Source: Prochlorococcus sp. AG-409-G20
GTDB lineage: Bacteria; Cyanobacteriota; Cyanobacteriia; PCC-6307; Cyanobiaceae
Direction of reading: 5' to 3'
Assembly: GCA_003215775.1 (NCBI GenBank)
Contig: QCJW01000009.1
Coordinates: forward strand, 1-64,000
DNA: 64,000 nucleotides
Below are positions 1-4,931 of the stretch, piece after piece. Below the pieces are notes generated by a model, which saw nothing but the letters and a program-made list of their open reading frames with translations, was not told the origin of the DNA and did not search any database. Made by a program: the position numbers and the translations under genes. Every line of letters starts with the position of its first letter. Positions within the stretch are counted from its first letter, which is position 1.

Positions 1-39
1 CGGCTTGCTGAGTGATGGGGATCACTAAGGACGTCTAGA

Positions 40-62
40 GGGGCCTAAGAGGGTCCCTTTTT
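40..62 (+). terminator. Rho-independent terminator of a gene left of the window
   Basis: A 6-bp stem GGGGCC (40-45) pairs with GGTCCC (52-57), including one G-T pair, around the loop TAAGAG. Five T follow directly (58-62). This is the usual plus-strand intrinsic terminator layout, so a plus-strand transcript probably enters from outside the window. A second small hairpin, GTGAT-GGGG-ATCAC, lies just upstream at 11-24. Confidence 0.6.
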
Positions 63-145
63 CTTGCAATTTCAGATTTACAGATTTCAAAAAGCACAAA
101 CGAGCCAACTTAGCAAGAATGATAAAGAACAGACCTTTGTGGTCC

Positions 146-164
146 ATTCAAACTTTATTCAAAC
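146..164 (+). promoter_or_regulatory. 11-base-period tandem repeat, Pho-box-like (copy A)
   Basis: ATTCAAAC occurs at 146-153 and again at 157-164, a period of 11. It sits 22 bases before micro-ORF A. Copy B at 2289-2310 has the same layout, and the two share the pattern TTTAYYCAAAC. The 8+3 spacing resembles the cyanobacterial PhoB box (8-base repeats of type PyTTAAPyPyW, 3-base spacer). Copy A is the weaker match, so the assignment to PhoB is an inference. Confidence 0.3.
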
Positions 165-186
165 TGCCCATATTCGCTGAGATCCC

Positions 187-228
187 ATGGCACAACAGGA
201 ACCTAGCTACTGGCCAATGAAAAGATAA
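187..228 (+). CDS. Micro-ORF A, 13 codons, YWPMKR core
   Basis: A 13-codon frame, MAQQEPSYWPMKR, follows the tandem repeat at 146-164. Its YW-x-MKR end matches micro-ORF B at 2337-2384 (YWLMKR), and the DNA upstream of both is alignable, so the two loci are related copies. YWLMK is also how EVE-domain proteins begin, so a truncated remnant is possible. No strong ribosome-binding site is visible, and translation is unproven. It may be a leader peptide or part of a small RNA. Confidence 0.3.
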   Translation: MAQQEPSYWPMKR

Positions 229-324
229 AAGCCTTTGATAACAGTCGATCTCAAGGAATCATCAAAACCCATACCAGCAAAATGCTTGTAAGCTATTACT
301 TCCGAGAGATTTAAGGAAGAAAAC

Positions 325-537
325 TCAATCGTCATAAACCTTGCAATGAGAATTGGTTGGATGCTCTTTGCATTCTTCATCCCAAAAATCTAAATTTGGC
401 TCTTGCTTATTTAGCTCGAATTCGAGACCACATTCCTTAATAGGCACTTCAACATCATCGATCGTACAAACGATGTTATCTAGTGGTTTATTCTTCAATG
501 CATCCCTAAGGATGGCGAATGTTGTCGTTAGTTTCAT
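325..537 (-). CDS. Small protein with a CP12-like C-terminal tail
   Basis: This 70-residue protein starts at the ATG that overlaps the stop of the upstream 46-residue gene (ATGA). That overlap decides the start; a longer frame exists but runs into the neighbour. The last 15 residues, ECKEHPTNSHCKVYDD in part, have the CP12 GAPDH-binding layout: two cysteines with eight residues between them, a proline four residues after the first, and a final YDD. The N-terminal 45 residues do not show the CP12 core AWD-VEEL segment. CP12 is a redox-controlled linker that inactivates GAPDH and phosphoribulokinase in the Calvin cycle. A GAPDH-binding role here is an inference from the tail alone. A second, conventional CP12 is expected elsewhere in the genome. 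Confidence 0.7.
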   Translation of the reverse strand: MKLTTTFAILRDALKNKPLDNIVCTIDDVEVPIKECGLEFELNKQEPNLDFWDEECKEHPTNSHCKVYDD

Positions 538-674
538 TGGAAACCTCCTTTGCATGCAACAGCAAATTCACGCCAAAACTCCCGGGCACCTAGAAAAGCC
601 AAGCATCCAAGAGAAATACCAACAGCTATTGGGAGAATAGATTCAAAAACCGTTAGTCCTTCTTGATAGTTCAT
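534..674 (-). CDS. 46-residue membrane micro-protein
   Basis: This gene begins MNYQEGLTVFESILPIAVGI and carries one hydrophobic segment at about residues 10-28, followed by a basic and aromatic stretch (GAREFWREF). A strong Shine-Dalgarno, AGGAGGT, lies a few bases before the ATG at 674. Its TGA overlaps the ATG of the CP12-tail gene, so the two are translationally coupled. A hairpin with GGGGCTT/AAGCCCC arms lies in the leader at about 698-733. The function is unknown. Coupling to a soluble protein with a possible GAPDH-binding tail suggests that the two proteins act together, but nothing in the sequence proves it. Confidence 0.6.
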   Translation of the reverse strand: MNYQEGLTVFESILPIAVGISLGCLAFLGAREFWREFAVACKGGFQ

Positions 675-845
675 TGCAGACCTCCTGAGGAAGTTTTGCG
701 AGGGGCTTGCGACAAAAGCCCCCCTAAAGCCCTCAGAGCATTAACCCTGTATTTATTGCCCATCTAGGCTCTAGTTAATTTTTAATTGTTAATAGCAACA
801 ATGTCTATGGTGCTATTACTAAAGTACTTAGCCTCAATAATCTAT

Positions 846-1238
846 TCATGGAAGCCAAGAACTTGCAGGCAATGGCATAGAAGGCATGTATTCTTGATCC
901 TCAAGAGAGGAGTCCTTTAAATCACACGCCAAATCACATTCGGTCAATTCTGGGTTAGCGAGTCGATCGAGAATTCTTGTCATGTCCACTGCGGAAAGTT
1001 CACCATCTCTGGTCCACTTCAATGTGGTTTTCCTTTGAGGAGAACCCTTATCAGAGATTTCCGTAATCAAATTATTCTTACCTTCCAAATCATCCAAGTA
1101 TGCCTTGGCAGAGTGCAAGTCTCTTGAGTACACACAACGGCTTCTTGAGCATGATCGAAAGATCCGACCAGTATCGCCTCTAAAACAAGTAATTGAACCG
1201 CCTTTAGGGGAAATTAATAAGGGATTTGTCGTAATCAT
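846..1238 (-). CDS. Hypothetical protein, second gene of a coupled pair
   Basis: This 130-residue protein has no family I recognise. The N-terminal third holds three cysteines within about 18 residues (ITCFRG, RSCSRSRC). The C-terminal part is acidic with two more (ECDLACDL) and ends in a proline-rich tail. There is no signal peptide or membrane segment. The start is well supported: GAGGAGG lies 7 bases upstream and the ATG overlaps the stop of the twin-CX3C gene (ATGA). It is clearly co-translated with that gene, and both are cysteine-bearing, so a shared redox or metal role is possible but unproven. Confidence 0.65.
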   Translation of the reverse strand: MITTNPLLISPKGGSITCFRGDTGRIFRSCSRSRCVYSRDLHSAKAYLDDLEGKNNLITEISDKGSPQRKTTLKWTRDGELSAVDMTRILDRLANPELTECDLACDLKDSSLEDQEYMPSMPLPASSWLP

Positions 1239-1396
1239 TTTTTTGCCTCCTCTTTAAGATGAACCTCTATACATTGAGTGACACATTGGATGCCATCATC
1301 AACTAAAGAGCAGGCAGTAATGCATTCAAAATACTCATCAATAGCATCATGTTCGATGTCAACATCTTGCATGTCATAAGATCTTCTTGTAAGCAT
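1235..1396 (-). CDS. 53-residue twin CX3C micro-protein
   Basis: The start is taken at the ATG at 1396 because AAGGAGGT precedes it by 7 bases; an upstream ATG in the same frame lacks this. The protein is MLTRRSYDMQ then a mostly acidic helical stretch, with cysteines spaced C-x3-C (residues 25 and 29) and C-x3-C (38 and 42), eight residues between the pairs. Such a layout can form a helical hairpin held by two disulfides, as in small mitochondrial TIM proteins, but homology is not implied. The stop overlaps the next start, so it leads a two-gene unit. The function is unknown. Confidence 0.65.
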   Translation of the reverse strand: MLTRRSYDMQDVDIEHDAIDEYFECITACSLVDDGIQCVTQCIEVHLKEEAKK

Positions 1397-1465
1397 GACT
1401 TGCACCTCCTTAAGATTGAAGCAGAACCTATCATAAAAAATTTTATTTTTGAGATTTAGTAACAA

Positions 1466-1796
1466 AATATGCAGTGATTAGGTAATCCTTACTAGCCAAA
1501 TATGAATTAATAAAGTTTTGAGATTTAACCATATTTTGGCTATTAAGTATAGTCTGAACTATCCTATATAAAATAACAAAAACCGACCTTCCTTTTCAAG
1601 CAAGGAGGTCGGTTTCGTGTGCATATTTTTAGAAGCTTCTTGCTCTTGATCAACTGGGGCCAAGTGTCTAGGTGTAAGGCTGATAAAACTCAATTAAGGG
1701 CACCTAAGACGATGCATAAGAGTGTCATTAATGCTTAGGAAAGCATCTACGACCAGCCCACTTATAAATTGAGGATGTTGGAGCAGGGACCATGAG
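1466..1796. other. Non-coding stretch with one terminator
   Basis: I see no credible coding frame here. The stretch holds an A+T-rich region that probably contains the promoter for the twin-CX3C gene, a clear minus-strand terminator at 1578-1615, and unassigned sequence up to the 13-codon frame at 1797. Confidence 0.5.
1578..1615 (-). terminator. Strong intrinsic terminator, minus strand
   Basis: The arm at 1602-1615 (AAGGAGGTCGGTTT) pairs with 1580-1594 with a single bulged base, around a short loop. On the minus strand the stem is followed by TTTTTGTTATTTT. It would end a minus-strand transcript that covers the micro-ORF at 1797-1838 and the IF2_N-like gene. Note that the arm contains an anti-anti-SD-like AAGGAGGT. 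On the plus strand the T-run is poorer. Confidence 0.65.
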
Positions 1797-1838
1797 TCAA
1801 TTCGCTTCTATTTGATACTCAGGCGGAGTGTCGATCAT
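1797..1838 (-). CDS. 13-codon micro-ORF with strong SD
   Basis: The frame MIDTPPEYQIEAN is preceded by GGAGGG 5 bases before the ATG at 1838, which is a better ribosome site than most genes in this window have. It lies between the IF2_N-like gene and the minus-strand terminator at 1578-1615 and could be the last cistron of that transcript. It may also be the surviving start of a truncated gene. No function can be given. Confidence 0.3.
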   Translation of the reverse strand: MIDTPPEYQIEAN

Positions 1839-1927
1839 TAATCCCTCCATGTGTTAGTAAAATAATTTTGTATCAACCGTTACAAAACTGCAATCCGCCT
1901 TAATGCCTATTTCTTCTCCAATTCCTC

Positions 1928-2205
1928 TTAGTAGTAAGCCATCAGCTTTTTAATGTGCTTAGTGCTAAGGCAACTAATCCTTGAAGTCGCTGGTATTTCT
2001 AGAAGAATGCAAACAGCTAGCAAGTCATCAGTGCCAACTTTGAGCTGCTCAGCTAGCTCTAAAACATTGGAGCCCATTTGCCAAACTTTTTGAAAAAGCC
2101 TTTTGTTCTTTTTCCTCTGCCATTGATTTCAAAAGAGTCAGACCATTGATTCTTTTTCGGTGGGTTTGATGCTTTTAGCCCTAAGAAATACGGCCATATA
2201 GCCAT
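1928..2205 (-). pseudogene. IF2_N-like small gene, split by a frameshift
   Basis: Two overlapping minus-strand frames look like halves of one protein. The 5' frame (2205 to 2059) begins MAIWPYFLGL and ends in KRTKGFFKKFGKWAPMF. The 3' frame (start ATG 2077, stop 1928) reads VLELAEQLKVGTDDLLAVC and ends HIKKLMAYY. It resembles the IF-2 N-terminal fold (LA-x-LxV-xx-LL, then a serine/leucine-rich helix). A -1 shift at the A-run CAAAAAG joins them into about 95 residues. Small stand-alone proteins with this domain occur in picocyanobacteria. It could be a decayed gene, two coupled cistrons, programmed slippage or a sequencing error. Confidence 0.5.
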
Positions 2206-2288
2206 AACCAGTGGGCGGGTTGGTGTTCCTGTTCTATATGAAATAGTGCATTTAAGTCATACCAAGCACTCTCAGCGAATCGTCCAGA

Positions 2289-2310
2289 TTTACCCAAACT
2301 TTACCCAAAC
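2289..2310 (+). promoter_or_regulatory. Perfect 11-base tandem repeat, Pho-box-like (copy B)
   Basis: TTTACCCAAAC occurs twice in tandem, at 2289-2299 and 2300-2310, ending 26 bases before micro-ORF B. Read as 8-base units (TTTACCCA) with 3-base spacers, each unit fits 7 of 8 positions of the cyanobacterial Pho-box pattern PyTTAAPyPyW. This points to control by an OmpR/PhoB-type regulator, possibly phosphate stress. Copy A near 146-164 has the same period. Confidence 0.45.
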
Positions 2311-2336
2311 CACCATTTTCGCCCAAATCCATTGAT

Positions 2337-2384
2337 ATGACTGAAATTAACTACTGGCTAATGAAAAGGCCCTCGGAAATCTGA
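2337..2384 (+). CDS. Micro-ORF B, 15 codons, YWLMKR core
   Basis: The frame MTEINYWLMKRPSEI lies 26 bases after the tandem repeat. Its start resembles the EVE-domain signature YWLMKSEP, but the frame stops after 15 codons and I see no EVE continuation. It is followed at once by a long stem-loop (2388-2469) and a T-rich tract, so the whole unit (repeat, micro-ORF, hairpin) looks like a short regulated transcript. Either a translated micro-peptide or a small RNA is possible. Confidence 0.35.
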   Translation: MTEINYWLMKRPSEI

Positions 2385-2387
2385 GAC

Positions 2388-2482
2388 AAGAAGAATCAAA
2401 CCTTCGGACGACCTAGAAAGAAGTCCTAAGAGGGACCCATTCAACACTTAGGAAGGTTTGACTCTTCTTCGTTTCTTTTTAG
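2388..2482 (+). terminator. Long bulged stem-loop ending the micro-ORF B unit
   Basis: The arms 2388-2404 and 2453-2469 pair over 17 bases with one mismatch. Inside, TCCTAAG (2424-2430) pairs with CTTAGGA (2447-2453). The 3' arm is followed by CGTTTCTTTTTAG, consistent with plus-strand termination. The hairpin also covers the last codons of the convergent minus-strand gene at 2441, so it may end or stabilise both transcripts. Confidence 0.45.
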
Positions 2483-2662
2483 TGATGGATTCCGATAACA
2501 ACATCGATCAATAATGGGAGCTATACCTTCTTCTAATTCTTGTAGAAGTTCAGTTTTAAATGCTTCTCTATTCTCAAGGGTTGGTGGTTCGTACCCTGAT
2601 TCTTGAACATCTAATAGAAGAGCCAAGATGGTTCTATGGAAAAGGGGGTGACGTAAAGACAT
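2441..2662 (-). CDS. Hypothetical 73-residue protein
   Basis: The ATG directly follows the stop of the DUF1330 gene with no gap, so the two are one transcript. The protein begins MSLRHPLFHRTILALLLDVQ, is acidic in the middle (LLQELEEGI) and ends with a cysteine-bearing tail (DRCCYRNPS and a final C). It has no signal peptide, no clear membrane segment and no family I recognise. Its 3' end overlaps the long stem-loop described at 2388-2482. Confidence 0.55.
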   Translation of the reverse strand: MSLRHPLFHRTILALLLDVQESGYEPPTLENREAFKTELLQELEEGIAPIIDRCCYRNPSLKRNEEESNLPKC

Positions 2663-3034
2663 TTACTTGCCCATTGCTCTTCTTAGTTTTGTTGGTTCAT
2701 CCATCCCTTCCATGATCGTGAAGGTTGCATTCTCTGTAGCAGCTTTGCGAATTTTGCTTAGCTCTTGATACTCCGCTGATTCATAAGCCTCAACAGCTGT
2801 ACGCATTGAAGGGAACTCACAAATAACAGCTAAGTTTGCACCTTCTGTTTGTTCTTTCCCTTGTGGTTCAGTATCTTTTGCGAAGACTAAGCCGCCGACT
2901 TCTTTTAGCCAAGGCCCTACCTTTTCGATGTATTCAGCAAAGAGTTCTTGATTAATAACTGTTGAGGTTGACATCCAATAACCTTTTGCACCTTTTTTGT
3001 CCATAAGAATAAGTGAGTCGAAAGTGCAGGGCAT
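2663..3034 (-). CDS. DUF1330 family protein (dimeric alpha/beta-barrel)
   Basis: The core KGYWMSTSTVINQELFAEY, the later CEFPSMRTAVEAY and SAEYQELSKIRK are the DUF1330 pattern of the ABM/ferredoxin-like barrel superfamily. Members are about 95-100 residues; here it is 123, with a short N-terminal lead (alternative start at MDKK, residue 12) and a C-terminal extension. GGAGGG lies 4 bases before the first ATG and favours the long form. The biochemical role of the family is not settled. It leads a two-gene unit with the 73-residue protein. Confidence 0.75.
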   Translation of the reverse strand: MPCTFDSLILMDKKGAKGYWMSTSTVINQELFAEYIEKVGPWLKEVGGLVFAKDTEPQGKEQTEGANLAVICEFPSMRTAVEAYESAEYQELSKIRKAATENATFTIMEGMDEPTKLRRAMGK

Positions 3035-3072
3035 GTGCCCTCCATCGACATCAAAGAGTTTCTCTAAATCTA

Positions 3073-3231
3073 ATGAACATCACCGAAACGTCTCGTAAGG
3101 AGGAGGTGATTACGGCTGCTTGCGAGTTGGTTGACCAGCAAGACGCAGTAATCCAAGACCTCCAGGAGCAACAGAAAAAACTCTTTCTATTGCTCAGCAT
3201 TATCACGACCATTCACCTCATCGCACCTTGA
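3073..3231 (+). CDS. Small coiled-coil/tail-anchor protein
   Basis: The frame encodes 52 residues starting MNITETSRKEEVITAACELV. A heptad-like helix (DQQDAVIQDLQEQQKK) leads into a short hydrophobic C-terminal segment (LFLLLSIITTIHLIAP). This looks like a tail-anchored membrane micro-protein, a pattern I associate with picocyanobacteria and their phages. The longer upstream frame reads through the DUF1330 gene on the other strand and is not used. The function is unknown. Confidence 0.5.
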   Translation: MNITETSRKEEVITAACELVDQQDAVIQDLQEQQKKLFLLLSIITTIHLIAP

Positions 3232-3316
3232 AAACTAAATGCCACTATCCATCCAACGGCATTCCAAAAAAAAAAAACCCCCATGCAGAAAAGAGGCTCT
3301 CTTATTAAGACCGTTT

Positions 3317-3485
3317 GATCCCCATCACCCGGCCGTTGAAAGGAACCTACACACTGTCAAGCGATTTGTCATCAGTAGATACACGCTATTCATGGGGTTT
3401 CTTAATATGTTTGATAAGAAAAAACGCTACAAATGGGGGTTGATTTTGAGGTGAATCGGTCTTAGAAATAAGATCCCCATCACCC
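3317..3485 (+). repeat. Pair of 14-base direct repeats
   Basis: GATCCCCATCACCC is found exactly at 3317-3330 and at 3472-3485, 155 bases apart. Both are preceded by CTTA-rich sequence. The second copy is followed immediately by the terminator stem at 3486. Confidence 0.6.
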
Positions 3486-3518
3486 AGGTCCGTAGCGTTT
3501 CGCATGGACCTTTTTTTT
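3486..3518 (+). terminator. Intrinsic terminator, plus strand
   Basis: AGGTCC (3486-3491) pairs with GGACCT (3506-3511), partly extended by GTAGCG/CGCAT inside, and eight T follow from 3511. It would end a plus-strand transcript from the 52-residue gene at 3073 or from a small RNA in 3240-3480. Confidence 0.7.
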
Positions 3519-3607
3519 GGCTAAAGAGCTTGCCACATATCTCGCAGACATGGACAACGTTTAAGTCATCATGGGTAGGAGGTGGGTGAACCTTGAAAAC
3601 TGAATAA

Positions 3608-3793
3608 CTAGGTATTAATAGTTCTCTTGTAAATGAAAAAAGCTAAGGCTAGTGACACCAGGGAATCTAAAGCTACGAAAACGTTTGCAGTTGGACTCCC
3701 TGGTTCAAACCCTCCAGCCCAAAAGGTAAAACCGGCATGGCCTAATAGCCATAGAACACACAACCCAATTCCAATAATTGAAGATGCAGTCAC
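3608..3793 (-). CDS. Two-segment membrane micro-protein (last gene of micro-operon)
   Basis: This 61-residue protein begins at a GTG that directly follows the TAG of the DUF2905 gene. Two hydrophobic segments are visible, around residues 4-25 and 37-55, with the linker WAGGFEPGSPTAN between them and a basic end (YKRTINT). This is a helical hairpin topology. The opposite-strand frame at 3633-3866 is treated as a shadow because this one is hydrophobic and in operon register. No family is recognised. It is the eighth and last member of the overlapping minus-strand set. Confidence 0.6.
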   Translation of the reverse strand: MTASSIIGIGLCVLWLLGHAGFTFWAGGFEPGSPTANVFVALDSLVSLALAFFIYKRTINT

Positions 3794-3994
3794 CTATTTG
3801 CTGAGCAAATTAAAAATGACTGAAACCAACAAACTCACAACAATGCAACTCACGATTGGAAAGTAAAAGGTTGAGTTCTCACCCCTTAAAACAATGTCGC
3901 CTGGGAGTTGCCCTAAACCCAAATTCTTGAGATAGGGATAAAGAACTCCGATAGCAGCAATACCAAGCCCAAAAGTAATTAGCAGTTTTTTAAT
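3794..3994 (-). CDS. DUF2905 membrane protein, apparent ATT start
   Basis: The frame reads KKLLITFGLGIAAIG, then LGLGQLPGDIV, then TFYFPIVSC and a second hydrophobic helix. This is the DUF2905 pattern (LG-x-LPGDI and FYFP between two membrane segments) at the usual length of about 66 residues. A TAG lies two codons upstream and no ATG, GTG or TTG is in frame before the conserved region. The codon where Met is expected is ATT. Either AUU is used as the start, as in a few bacterial genes, or the start was lost by mutation. The stop abuts the next GTG. The family's biochemical role is unknown. Confidence 0.65.
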   Translation of the reverse strand: MKKLLITFGLGIAAIGVLYPYLKNLGLGQLPGDIVLRGENSTFYFPIVSCIVVSLLVSVIFNLLSK

Positions 3995-4012
3995 TTCCTA
4001 ATTATGCCGCTT

Positions 4013-4165
4013 TTAAACCAACCTTTCTATTTGCAGAATGACTTCCTGCTGACTGCGGATGCTTTGCTCTTGCTTATCTACTGGTGGCTCAGTGACTGTG
4101 AAGTAAATAAACAGGATTGTGAGCGGGCAAAAAACGATACGAGTGATTGGCCAGAAGTAGCGCAT
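4013..4165 (-). CDS. 50-residue membrane micro-protein
   Basis: The protein starts MRYFWPITRIVFCPLTILFI, a single N-terminal membrane segment, followed by a charged, glutamine-rich helix (DKQEQSIRSQQEVILQIERL). GGAGG lies 5 bases before the ATG, and the ATG overlaps the previous stop as TAATG, so translation is coupled. An antisense frame at 4004-4168 is less plausible. The function is unknown. Confidence 0.6.
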   Translation of the reverse strand: MRYFWPITRIVFCPLTILFIYFTVTEPPVDKQEQSIRSQQEVILQIERLV

Positions 4166-4329
4166 TAGTCCTCCCTGGGTATTCCCATATTTCTGTTCTT
4201 CTTGTCCTTATTGATCTCCTCCTTGACTTTGTTGAAGTAAGCGATCTCTTCAGGATCATCTGAACCAAGCCCGTATCCCATCGTTGCCGCGAGGTAAATC
4301 TTGTGTTGTCTATGAGAGGTAAGAGTCAC
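4165..4329 (-). CDS. Small soluble protein of the micro-operon
   Basis: From a GTG start the frame gives 54 residues (MTLTSHRQHKIYLAATMGYG...). A shorter start at the ATG of MGYGLGSDDPEEIAYFNKV would give 38. The C-terminal half is a charged helix (KEEINKDKKNRN). No membrane segment is visible, unlike most neighbours. Its end carries the ribosome site for the next gene, and its stop overlaps that start (TAATG). The family is not recognised. Confidence 0.55.
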   Translation of the reverse strand: MTLTSHRQHKIYLAATMGYGLGSDDPEEIAYFNKVKEEINKDKKNRNMGIPRED

Positions 4330-4335
4330 CGGTCT

Positions 4336-4458
4336 TTATTGCTTTCCAAAAAACCTTTTGAATTGCCAAACCAGGTAAGCAGTAGTTCCTGCAAATAAAA
4401 ACAAACCGACAGTCCCTACTGCTTGGTTAGCGGCTTCAACAGTTGGCCAGTCATCCAT
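4336..4458 (-). CDS. 40-residue single-pass membrane micro-protein
   Basis: The protein begins MDDWPTVEAANQAVGTVGLF with a membrane segment at about residues 15-33 and a basic C-terminus (QFKRFFGKQ), typical of a single-pass micro-protein with the C-terminal end in the cytoplasm. It overlaps the preceding gene by 8 bases in another frame. Small photosystem and cytochrome subunits have this size and shape, but the sequence matches none that I recognise. Confidence 0.55.
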   Translation of the reverse strand: MDDWPTVEAANQAVGTVGLFLFAGTTAYLVWQFKRFFGKQ

Positions 4459-4651
4459 CCTTTTTACCTTTACCAAATAAGGGCCCCGTAAACAAAAAAT
4501 AACAGATAGCCACTAGAAACAAACCAAAGGCAATGAGGTTTGGGAGTATCCCTCCAATAATTTCAGCCTTAGCGAAATAAGTATTCGCTGCTTCGAGACC
4601 TAGAACACTCATCACGACAAATAATCGGGCGTAATTATCAGCAAAATCCAT
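4451..4651 (-). CDS. 66-residue membrane protein of the micro-operon
   Basis: The start is taken at ATG 4651 (MDFADNYARLFVVMSVLGLE) because it overlaps the previous stop as TAATG; a TTG two codons earlier is possible. Two hydrophobic stretches, about residues 8-22 and 35-55, flank a polar piece (AANTYFAKAE), and a lysine-rich end follows (KGKKDG). No family is recognised. Its last codons contain the start of the next gene. Confidence 0.6.
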   Translation of the reverse strand: MDFADNYARLFVVMSVLGLEAANTYFAKAEIIGGILPNLIAFGLFLVAICYFLFTGPLFGKGKKDG

Positions 4652-4758
4652 TACCAATCTGGGTAGATGAAATCATCACCTATTGGTTCCTCATAGAAGT
4701 CACCTGCTGCGATGCCTCTTTGGTAAGCGTAGAAAAATCTAATGAGTAATCGGCGCAT
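4651..4758 (-). CDS. 35-residue micro-protein
   Basis: A short frame, MRRLLIRFFYAYQRGIAAGD then an acidic end (DDFIYPDW), is joined to both neighbours by TAATG overlaps. The N-terminus is basic and aromatic and could be membrane-associated. Its reality rests on the two exact stop-start overlaps rather than on homology. Confidence 0.45.
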   Translation of the reverse strand: MRRLLIRFFYAYQRGIAAGDFYEEPIGDDFIYPDW

Positions 4759-4931
4759 TAGTTTTCATCTTTCTTTGTAAGCCCTTTCCATACCAGCGGA
4801 TTTTGACCTTTAGTCATCACAGTGATGGCACGTCCAAGGAACCAAGAACCTACGAGAAATCCAACAGCAGCAACCCCATAAAGAAGGTTGGCTTGGTAAG
4901 TAGTCCCTAATAGATAGAAAGTGTTCTCCAT
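4758..4931 (-). CDS. 57-residue single-pass membrane protein (first gene of micro-operon)
   Basis: The frame begins MENTFYLLGTTYQANLLYGV with a membrane segment at about residues 16-34 (VAAVGFLVGSWFLG) and a basic C-terminal part (KGQNPLVWKGLTKKDEN). It is the first of eight closely packed minus-strand genes; its stop overlaps the next ATG (TAATG). The A+T-rich sequence at 4932-4990 should hold the promoter; CATAAT near 4966-4971 is a possible -10, but no convincing -35 is visible. Confidence 0.6.
   Translation of the reverse strand: MENTFYLLGTTYQANLLYGVAAVGFLVGSWFLGRAITVMTKGQNPLVWKGLTKKDEN

Larger units (their letters stand above)
3232..3607. other. Non-coding stretch with direct repeats and a terminator
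   Basis: No convincing gene is seen. The 14-mer beginning GATCCCCATCACCC occurs at 3317-3330 and at 3472-3485, and its core is also present inverted near 13-23 (TGATGGGGATCA). The second copy abuts the terminator at 3486-3518, which suggests a small transcript ends here. An 11-mer, CCTTGAAAACT, also occurs twice (about 3228 and 3591). A 71-codon frame over 3239-3454 has no protein-like features. Confidence 0.45.

Noticed and set aside
3239-3454. 71-codon plus-strand frame
   Set aside because: It opens with a lysine run made by a poly-A tract and covers the direct repeats; it is better explained as non-coding.
3633-3866. 77-codon plus-strand frame
   Set aside because: It is antisense to the DUF2905 and two-helix genes, which show conserved or membrane-type sequence in register with the operon.
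4004-4168. 54-codon plus-strand frame antisense to the micro-operon
   Set aside because: The minus-strand gene at 4013-4165 has a strong Shine-Dalgarno and a TAATG overlap; the plus frame has neither.
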